The notes beneath the pieces were generated by a model that did no database searches, was not told the DNA's origin, and saw only the letters and a program-made list of their open reading frames with translations. Made by a program: the position numbers and the translations under genes. A DNA stretch of 64,000 bases. It comes from SIG440 sp045648175 (lineage in GTDB: Bacteria > Bacillota > Clostridia > Monoglobales > Monoglobaceae). Location: NCBI GenBank assembly GCA_045648175.1, contig JAZRNN010000081.1, positions 1-64,000 of the forward strand. Reading direction: 5' to 3'. Positions 58,407 through 64,000 of this stretch are shown here, one piece after another; position 1 is the stretch's first letter; the number at the start of each line of letters is the position of its first letter.

Positions 58407-59303
58407 TTAAAATTCACCAATCATCTTGACTTCTGGTTCAAGAATAACTCCTGATTTTTCATAAACAGTTTTTTTGATATGTTCAATCAGATTAAAAACA
58501 TCTTGTGCCGTTGCACCGCCAGTGTTAATAACAAAGCCTGCGTGCTTTTCAGACACCTGAGCGCCCCCTATAGAATAACCTTTAAGTCCCGCCTGTTCAA
58601 TAAGTGGGCCTGCAAAATAACCCGTCGGCCGTTTAAATGTACTGCCTGCACTTGGTTTTTCAATAGGTTGTTTTGATACTCTACGCTGTGTATAATCAGC
58701 AATTTGTGCCTTTATTTTATCAACATTACCGGGTTTTAATTTTAACGTGCAGCCAAGAATTATATAATTACCGCACGCAAACTTGCTCGTTCGATATCCA
58801 AATTCACATTCATCTGCGGGGATTTCATAAAAATTCCCCTGCATATCCATATACTCTACTGATTTTATTATTTCCTTCATTTCGTGGTCATATGCCCCTG
58901 CATTCATATAAACGGCACCGCCAACCGAACCCGGAATTCCTGACGAAAATTCTGTCCCCGTAAGCCCTGCACCAACCGCAGCAGTTGACACCCGTGACAG
59001 TATCGCACCTGCCTCTGCGTAAATCTTATCACCATAGACTCTTATCGAATCCATATTTTTAAGGCAGACAACTGCCCCGCGAACCCCCTTGTCGCCCACA
59101 AGCAAGTTAGAACCATTCCCCAATATAAAGCACGGAAGACCTGCCTCGTTTATCGCTTTAAGGGTCTGCGACAACTGTTCCTTTGTGTCAGGCGTTAAAA
59201 ACCAATCTGCCCTACCACCTATTTTAAAAGTAGTATGACGGCTCATAGGCTCGTCTGTAAGAACATTTTTCTTACCAAGAATATTTTCAAAAATTTCACG
59301 CAT
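58407..59303 (-). CDS. murB: UDP-N-acetylenolpyruvoylglucosamine reductase
   Basis: 298 residues of MurB type I/II: SRHTTFKIGGRADWFLTP, FILGNGSNLLVGDKGVRGAV (FAD site), GIPGSVGGAVYMNAGAYD, PSAGSTFKRP (catalytic Ser) and a C-terminal EPEVKMIG. It makes UDP-MurNAc for peptidoglycan with NADPH. ATG after GGCGAT-type weak site. Between the PHP and whiA genes. Confidence 0.96.
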   Translation of the reverse strand: MREIFENILGKKNVLTDEPMSRHTTFKIGGRADWFLTPDTKEQLSQTLKAINEAGLPCFILGNGSNLLVGDKGVRGAVVCLKNMDSIRVYGDKIYAEAGAILSRVSTAAVGAGLTGTEFSSGIPGSVGGAVYMNAGAYDHEMKEIIKSVEYMDMQGNFYEIPADECEFGYRTSKFACGNYIILGCTLKLKPGNVDKIKAQIADYTQRRVSKQPIEKPSAGSTFKRPTGYFAGPLIEQAGLKGYSIGGAQVSEKHAGFVINTGGATAQDVFNLIEHIKKTVYEKSGVILEPEVKMIGEF

Positions 59304-59323
59304 AATTTATATCGCCTTTCGGA

Positions 59324-60064
59324 TTATTCATCAAAGGTTTTAAACTCAAAACTTCGGTTTTTCTTTGCCGATATATATTTTATGAATCTTTCGGCATTTA
59401 AATTCATAATTAAATATTCAGGGAAGTCCATCTCTTCAAGCATATCAACCGCATTTTTAATATGCCCGATTCCCGCCATAAAATGAGCATCCGAATTTAC
59501 AACTATCGGTGCACCGTACTTTTTGCAAGCAAGGGCTATCTCACGGCACCGCTCCACATTCTGCGGTCTTGATATAAATGTGTGATTATTGATTTCTATA
59601 CACACATTCCTTTCCTTGGCATAGGGAACTACTTTATCTATATCAAAAAGATAATCGGGCGAGCCTATATGCCCAAGTATATCAACATAAGGGTTATCAA
59701 TTACATTCAACCATGTTTCGGTATGGTCGCCGCCCTTTTCTTCGTGATAAGTATCGTTATGAATTGACGCGATAACCAATTCCATAAGTCCAAGTATTGA
59801 AGATGGCATATCAAGTTCGCCCGAACGGTCTGTCACATTTGCCTCGGTGCCGCACAAAAGTTTTACTCCTTCAATAACGCGTGGAATCGCCTTAAAGTAT
59901 ACAAAGTGCCACCAATGAGGTGAATCGGGCATTGAAAGGCCGTGATTGGTCATCGCAACAAGTTCAAGCCCCTTATCCCTTGCCGCACACATATTTTCAT
60001 AAAGAGTGCTGTATGCATGGGAAGATACGTTTGTATGTGTGTGAATATCTGTCAAAATTTTCAT
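59324..60064 (-). CDS. PHP-domain phosphoesterase (YcdX-like)
   Basis: 246 residues with all PHP metal motifs: DIHTHTNVSSHAYSTL, AMTNHGLSMPDSPH, CGTEANV, VIASIHNDT, ILGHIGSPD, EINNHTF and VNSDAHFMAGIG. It probably hydrolyses a small phosphate ester. It sits between hprK and murB, a common clostridial order. It is the intact paralogue of the deleted copy at 16390-16869. Confidence 0.9.
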   Translation of the reverse strand: MKILTDIHTHTNVSSHAYSTLYENMCAARDKGLELVAMTNHGLSMPDSPHWWHFVYFKAIPRVIEGVKLLCGTEANVTDRSGELDMPSSILGLMELVIASIHNDTYHEEKGGDHTETWLNVIDNPYVDILGHIGSPDYLFDIDKVVPYAKERNVCIEINNHTFISRPQNVERCREIALACKKYGAPIVVNSDAHFMAGIGHIKNAVDMLEEMDFPEYLIMNLNAERFIKYISAKKNRSFEFKTFDE

Positions 60065-60067
60065 TAA

Positions 60068-61006
60068 TTAATCCTCTTCTGCACCCATCTGTTCAATAAG
60101 ACGGTTATTAAGTTCTTCTGCTGCGTTATATCCCATACGACGCTGACGGTTGTTCATTGCGGCAATTTCAAAAATAACCGCAAGATTTCTGCCGGGACGG
60201 ATAGGTATTGTAAGTGATGGAACATTTATTCCTAAAATTTCAGTATAATTATCAACAAGACCAAGTCTGTCATACTGTTTGTCCTTTTGCCAGGTTTCAA
60301 GCTGAATTACAAGGTCAATCTTTTCGGTATCCTTTACGGCACCCATACCAAAAATCTTCTTTACATCAATAATGCCTATACCACGCATTTCAATGAAGTG
60401 CCTTATAATCTCGGGCGAGCTTCCAACCAAAGTCTTTGAAGATACTCGTCTGATTTCAACAGCATCATCAGCAACAAGACGGTGTCCGCGCTTCATAAGT
60501 TCAACCGCAGCCTCACTTTTACCTATTCCGCTTTCACCTAAAATCAAGATACCTTCACCATAAACCTCAACCAAAACACCGTGACGTGTAATTCTGGGTG
60601 CAAGTTCCACATTCAAAAATGCAATAAGCGCACTCATAAAGGCAGATGTGCTCAATGAAGTTCTTAAAATATTTATCTGATATTTTTCTGCAATCTCCAG
60701 CATTTCAGGGAAGATTTCCATTCCTCTGGTTACAACAGCAACAGGGATTTTCTTACTGAAAAATTCTTCTATTCTCTTATATCTCTCTTTAGAGTCAAGC
60801 GTTGAAAGATAAGTGTTTTCAACCATACCCATAACCTGAATTCGCTTTGGCTCAAAATAGTCAAAGAAACCTGCAATCTGCAATCCCGGGCGGTTAACAT
60901 CGGTTGTTTCAATTAAAACATCCTTGTCTGCCACAAAAATCTCTTCAAGCTTAAACTCGCCTATAATCTTGCTTAACTTAACTTTAAATTCCTGAGCTTT
61001 TTCCAT
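60068..61006 (-). CDS. hprK: HPr kinase/phosphorylase
   Basis: 312 residues. N-terminal domain, then Walker A in ILGESGIGKSEAAVELMKRGH and the signature IEMRGIGIIDVKKIFG. It phosphorylates HPr at Ser46 and removes the phosphate, setting carbon catabolite control with CcpA. First gene of the hprK-PHP-murB-whiA-dnaE-CDF series (spacings 3, 20, 26, 26 and 11 bases). Confidence 0.96.
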   Translation of the reverse strand: MEKAQEFKVKLSKIIGEFKLEEIFVADKDVLIETTDVNRPGLQIAGFFDYFEPKRIQVMGMVENTYLSTLDSKERYKRIEEFFSKKIPVAVVTRGMEIFPEMLEIAEKYQINILRTSLSTSAFMSALIAFLNVELAPRITRHGVLVEVYGEGILILGESGIGKSEAAVELMKRGHRLVADDAVEIRRVSSKTLVGSSPEIIRHFIEMRGIGIIDVKKIFGMGAVKDTEKIDLVIQLETWQKDKQYDRLGLVDNYTEILGINVPSLTIPIRPGRNLAVIFEIAAMNNRQRRMGYNAAEELNNRLIEQMGAEED

Positions 61007-61037
61007 ATTATCAACTCCATTTTCTTATTTAATAGAA

Positions 61038-61346
61038 CTATTGTTTTCTATCATGAATAACCATCCCAATCACGGTAAACACAAGCAATGATACATGTAT
61101 AACCAATGATGGATATGCCGGTGCAGCAATATCATAAATGCTCCATAATACCATATTTATTATTGTCCAGAATCTGTATTTTGCACCACTTGACTGGCCT
61201 GTACACATAACAAATGTCAGTGATGCAACAATAACCAATATTCCCGAAAGAGCCACGCCTCTTTCAACCCATATATTGAGAACAAAGAACTTCACATATC
61301 TTGCAAACTTCACTATTGAAGATAACTTCACTTGCCCACAGAGCAA
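61038..61346 (-). CDS. Small membrane protein, YgjV-like (start uncertain)
   Basis: The C-terminal 70 residues hold three hydrophobic segments with ALSGILVIVASLTFVMC, WTIINMVLWSIYDIAAPAY and HVSLLVFTVIGMVIHDRK, resembling the end of YgjV-type inner-membrane proteins. YgjV is about 160-190 residues. The open frame here is about 102 and begins with TTG or GTG codons lacking a good ribosome site, although TTGCAA/TATAAT promoter elements lie near 61375-61405 on the minus strand. It may be 5'-truncated or a short variant. Confidence 0.45.
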   Translation of the reverse strand: MLCGQVKLSSIVKFARYVKFFVLNIWVERGVALSGILVIVASLTFVMCTGQSSGAKYRFWTIINMVLWSIYDIAAPAYPSLVIHVSLLVFTVIGMVIHDRKQ

Positions 61347-61447
61347 ACTTAGTTAAAGATTCACACTTTGAATTCATTATACCACATTTTATATGTTTTG
61401 CAAATATAAATAAAGAATTTTTATTAGCTAAATATTTATATTTTATC

Positions 61448-61476
61448 TTGACATTTAGCAAACTTTGTGGTATCAT
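61448..61476 (+). promoter_or_regulatory. Promoter of the tRNA-Asp/tRNA-Thr unit
   Basis: TTGACA (61448-61453), 17-bp spacer, TATCAT (61471-61476), 20 bases before the tRNA. Confidence 0.85.
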
Positions 61477-61495
61477 TTTTTAGTGGTCTTAATTT

Positions 61496-61572
61496 GGTCC
61501 GGTAGTTCAGTTGGTTAGAATGCCAGCCTGTCACGCTGGAGGTCGTGGGTTCGAGCCCCATCCGGATCGCCA
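61496..61572 (+). tRNA. tRNA-Asp (anticodon GTC)
   Basis: 77 bases with acceptor GGTCCGG/CCGGATC, anticodon stem CCAGC/GCTGG around CTGTCAC, T-loop GGTTCGAGCCC and encoded GCCA. Confidence 0.97.
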
Positions 61573-61577
61573 CTTAT

Positions 61578-61653
<76 letters not shown>

Positions 61654-61654
61654 A

Positions 61655-61687
61655 AAAAATCCTGTCATAAGACAGGATTTTTTTATT
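61655..61687 (+). terminator. Terminator of the tRNA unit
   Basis: AAAATCCTGTC-ATAA-GACAGGATTTT followed by T-rich sequence. Confidence 0.9.
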
Positions 61688-61694
61688 CTCAATT

Positions 61695-62108
61695 CTATTT
61701 CATATAAGTAAGTTCATAATGCTCGCCGTCAGAAATTTGTGTGCTATCCACACCGGTCTGCATATATCCACTGTTCTTTGTCAGCGACCAATAGCTTTGG
61801 TTTATATCATAGTCAGCCGTAATGCCATTAACCACCTTAACATAAAGGCCATAAGGACCTTTTTCGCCCGAAATAAGTCCGTGTTCCAATAATGCTTCTC
61901 CCAGAGTTTCTTTATCTGTATTAATGGTAAATGTTACCGTTTTATCTTCCGCAACAACGTCTACTGTTACAACTTTTACTCCATTTCCAAGTTTGGCATC
62001 CTCAGTATATGTCGCAGTCTCCCACAAATTCTTTTCAGCAGTTGTATCACCACAAGCCGTCATAAATATACACAATATACATATCATTAAACTGATGTAT
62101 TTTTTCAT
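61695..62108 (-). CDS. DUF4430-domain lipoprotein
   Basis: 137 residues. The signal peptide ends in the lipobox MTAC. The C-terminal domain, VNGITADYDINQSYWSLTKN and SGYMQTGVDSTQISDGE, matches DUF4430, related to the C-terminal fold of cobalamin-binding intrinsic factor. Such lipoproteins often accompany transport systems for cobalamin-like ligands, but no partner is near, so the ligand is unknown. The next gene upstream ends about 80 bases away behind a terminator. Confidence 0.85.
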   Translation of the reverse strand: MKKYISLMICILCIFMTACGDTTAEKNLWETATYTEDAKLGNGVKVVTVDVVAEDKTVTFTINTDKETLGEALLEHGLISGEKGPYGLYVKVVNGITADYDINQSYWSLTKNSGYMQTGVDSTQISDGEHYELTYMK

Positions 62109-62153
62109 TTAAATCACCTCTGTTTTTTACTATTTTAATTAAGTACAAAAACA

Positions 62154-62184
62154 AATCCCGGAATGGTAAAATTCCGGGATTGTT
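62154..62184 (-). terminator. Terminator of the ABC permease operon
   Basis: AATCCCGGAAT and ATTCCGGGATT form an 11-bp stem with loop GGTAAA, just after the stop at 62187. Confidence 0.8.
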
Positions 62185-62186
62185 CA

Positions 62187-63173
62187 TTACCGTTCTTCTC
62201 GGAAATAAGGTAATCCAAGTGCTGCCGGGGGTTGATTTTCTTTTTTGTCTCTCATACTTGTAATAATCAGTACGAGAATGGTAACAACATAAGGCAGCAT
62301 CTCAAAAAGCTTTTTAGCACTTACACTGATGTTGGGGATATAAGTCGGGATTACATATAAAAACCCAAACAGAATGGAGCCAAGAATACTGATAGACGGT
62401 CTCCATACTGAGAATATAACAAGTGCAATCGACAGCCATCCTCTGTCTCCAAAACCATTGTTTGACCATACACCATTGGCATAGTCCATTACATAGTATA
62501 ATCCGCCCAGGCCTGCAATGGCACTGCCTATGCAAGTAGCAAGATATTTGTAACGGGTAACATTTATACCTGCAGCATCGGCTGTTTCAGGGCTTTCACC
62601 CACGGCTCTCAGATGCAGACCCATACGGGTTTTGTTAAGCACAAATGACGAAACAAGTGCCACAGCAATAGCCACATATACCAAAAAACCGTAAGACACA
62701 AACACATCTCCAAACCACCCAAGCTTATCAGCAAACGGCAATTGGGTTTTAAATGCTGTGCTGGTATTTGAAAGTGCAATAGAGGGCACATCGGAATCAA
62801 CCAATTTAATTAACGAGCCGCCAAAAAAGTTGCCGATACCTATACCGAATGTTGTGAGAGCAAGCCCTGTAACATTTTGATTAGCCCTTAAAGTTACTGT
62901 CAGGAAACAATAAATCAGTCCCATCAGTGTAGAACCAATCAGTGAACAAATCAACGGAATAATAACTGCAAGAAAAGGATTAAGCATTGCAGGGTTTGTC
63001 AGGCTTTGTTCATAGATAAACGCACCCGCAACACCACTGATTGCACCAACATACATAATACCAGGAATACCAAGATTTAAATGTCCTGATTTTTCGGTAA
63101 GAATTTCTCCGGTTGAACCAAACAACAAAGGAGTTCCCTGCATAACTGCACGCTGAATAATAGTTATAATCAT
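62187..63173 (-). CDS. ABC transporter permease, nucleoside/BmpA type (second permease)
   Basis: 328 residues with about 9 membrane segments: PLLFGSTGEILTEKSGHLNL at the N-terminus, ANQNVTGLALTTFGIG, TRMGLHLRAVGESPETADAAG (coupling loop) and DRGWLSIALVIFSVWRPS. This is the NupC/YufQ class that, with a BMP-family lipoprotein, imports nucleosides. Its start overlaps the first permease gene by 4 bases. Confidence 0.88.
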   Translation of the reverse strand: MIITIIQRAVMQGTPLLFGSTGEILTEKSGHLNLGIPGIMYVGAISGVAGAFIYEQSLTNPAMLNPFLAVIIPLICSLIGSTLMGLIYCFLTVTLRANQNVTGLALTTFGIGIGNFFGGSLIKLVDSDVPSIALSNTSTAFKTQLPFADKLGWFGDVFVSYGFLVYVAIAVALVSSFVLNKTRMGLHLRAVGESPETADAAGINVTRYKYLATCIGSAIAGLGGLYYVMDYANGVWSNNGFGDRGWLSIALVIFSVWRPSISILGSILFGFLYVIPTYIPNISVSAKKLFEMLPYVVTILVLIITSMRDKKENQPPAALGLPYFREER

Positions 63174-64000
63174 ACATTCTCCTCCTTTTTGTTGAACTTA
63201 ATTCTGTAGTTAATAAAGAATTCCGAGCCTATAATAAAGAATATTATAATTCCAGTTATAATATCTGAAAACGAAGAATTAAGTCTGTATACCTCAGAAA
63301 TTTTTGAAGCACCCTTTTGCAAAAATACAATTAAAAGAGATGTCAAAATCATAAAAATCGGGTTGAATTTAGCTAGCCACGAAACCATAATTGCCGTAAA
63401 GCCTCTTCCGCCTGAAGTGTCGCTTTTCAGAGAATGGTCTGTTCCTGCAACAAGTAGAAATCCCGCAATACCGCAAAGAGCACCTGATATTGCCATAGTT
63501 CTTAAAATAACCTTTTTCACATTAATGCCGATATATCTTGCGGTCTTTTCGCTTTCGCCGACTACAGATATTTCGTATCCCTGCTTGCTGTATTTCAAAT
63601 AAAAATACACTAAAACAGTAAGCACAACAACAATCAAAATATTAATCAGATATTTTTGCCCCAAAATTGTGGGAAGCTGACCAAAGTTCAACGTTCTTGG
63701 AGTACCCGAACCCTTAGGCACAGACCACTCAAGGGTAAAATAAGCAACAAATTGTATTGCCACATAGTTCATCATCAGAGTAAAAAGCGTTTCGTTGGAA
63801 TTAAAACGCGTTTTAAAATAAGCAGGAATTAAACCCCAGATAGATGCTGAAACAACACTTGCAATAAACATTATAGGTATCAGTACCGGCGACGGAAGTT
63901 TTCCGCCAAGAAAAATCATACAGGTTGCCGTAGCTAAGCCACCAATCAAAATCTGACCCTCACCGCCAATATTCCAGAATTTCATTTTAAATGCCGGTGT
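63170..64000 (-). CDS. ABC transporter permease, nucleoside/BmpA type (first permease, cut by window edge)
   Basis: The frame continues through the window end (TPAF directly before MKFWNIGGEGQILIGGLAT). About 277 residues of the roughly 350-residue NupB/YufP-like protein are visible, including the coupling loop YEISVVGESEKTARYIGINV. The first membrane segments lie outside. The ATPase and the lipoprotein gene are expected further upstream. Confidence 0.88.
   Translation of the reverse strand, partial: TPAFKMKFWNIGGEGQILIGGLATATCMIFLGGKLPSPVLIPIMFIASVVSASIWGLIPAYFKTRFNSNETLFTLMMNYVAIQFVAYFTLEWSVPKGSGTPRTLNFGQLPTILGQKYLINILIVVVLTVLVYFYLKYSKQGYEISVVGESEKTARYIGINVKKVILRTMAISGALCGIAGFLLVAGTDHSLKSDTSGGRGFTAIMVSWLAKFNPIFMILTSLLIVFLQKGASKISEVYRLNSSFSDIITGIIIFFIIGSEFFINYRIKFNKKEENV

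Noticed and set aside
59324..60064. Histidinol phosphatase of histidine synthesis
   Set aside because: The motifs fit the YcdX-like PHP group, and no his genes are nearby.

Overview
The window looks like a chromosomal contig of a low-GC, anaerobic Clostridia-type Firmicute, probably an uncultured gut lineage. The evidence is a perfect CIRCE operator before groESL, a T-box riboswitch, WhiA, HPr kinase, CarD, long-form HPF, a sigma-G fragment, an indolepyruvate:ferredoxin oxidoreductase and TTGACA/TATAAT promoters with AGGAGG-type ribosome sites. Species cannot be named from the sequence alone.

Region 1 (1-5.3 kb) is accessory DNA: a partial regulator, a SLOG-like protein, a secreted nuclease, two proteins of mobile-element type, a 56-residue acidic ORF and an unrecognised 331-residue protein. 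It stops at a short match to the 3' end of a tRNA-Ser gene followed by a terminator, which I read as an integration boundary. Region 2 (5.4-21 kb) alternates intact metabolism with gene debris. An indolepyruvate oxidoreductase, an acyl-CoA ligase and a sodium symporter lie in line behind a T-box whose specifier reads UAC (Tyr). Around them are remnants of polygalacturonase, LacI, AraC, PHP, GH2, metallophosphoesterase and deacetylase-like genes, a GH-like intact gene, a nucleotide-sugar dehydratase, a uracil permease, a tRNA-Leu with a duplicated 3' end, and several strongly structured intergenic segments.

Region 3 (21-31.4 kb) has a 1343-residue secreted heparinase-like lyase, an anion permease, a sigma-G gene lacking its region 2, an ECF sigma factor with a membrane partner, and PFL/ACT proteins. 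Region 4 (31.5-46.9 kb) is mostly housekeeping: ygiQ-folD-radA, carD-ispD-ispF, groESL, an amino-acid ABC importer, coaX with an ECF S component, tcdA, then cinA, thiI and a cysteine desulfurase in reverse.

Region 5 (47-64 kb) has a DivIVA-like coiled-coil protein, a LexA/CI-like repressor with repeated GTTTCG operators shared with a divergent small membrane protein, a CapA protein, hpf, and the reverse operon hprK-PHP-murB-whiA-dnaE-CDF (without rapZ and yvcK, which usually sit between murB and whiA). It ends with tRNA-Asp, tRNA-Thr, a DUF4430 lipoprotein and two permeases of a nucleoside-type ABC importer, the second cut by the window edge. No CRISPR array, complete insertion sequence, integrase or rRNA gene was seen.
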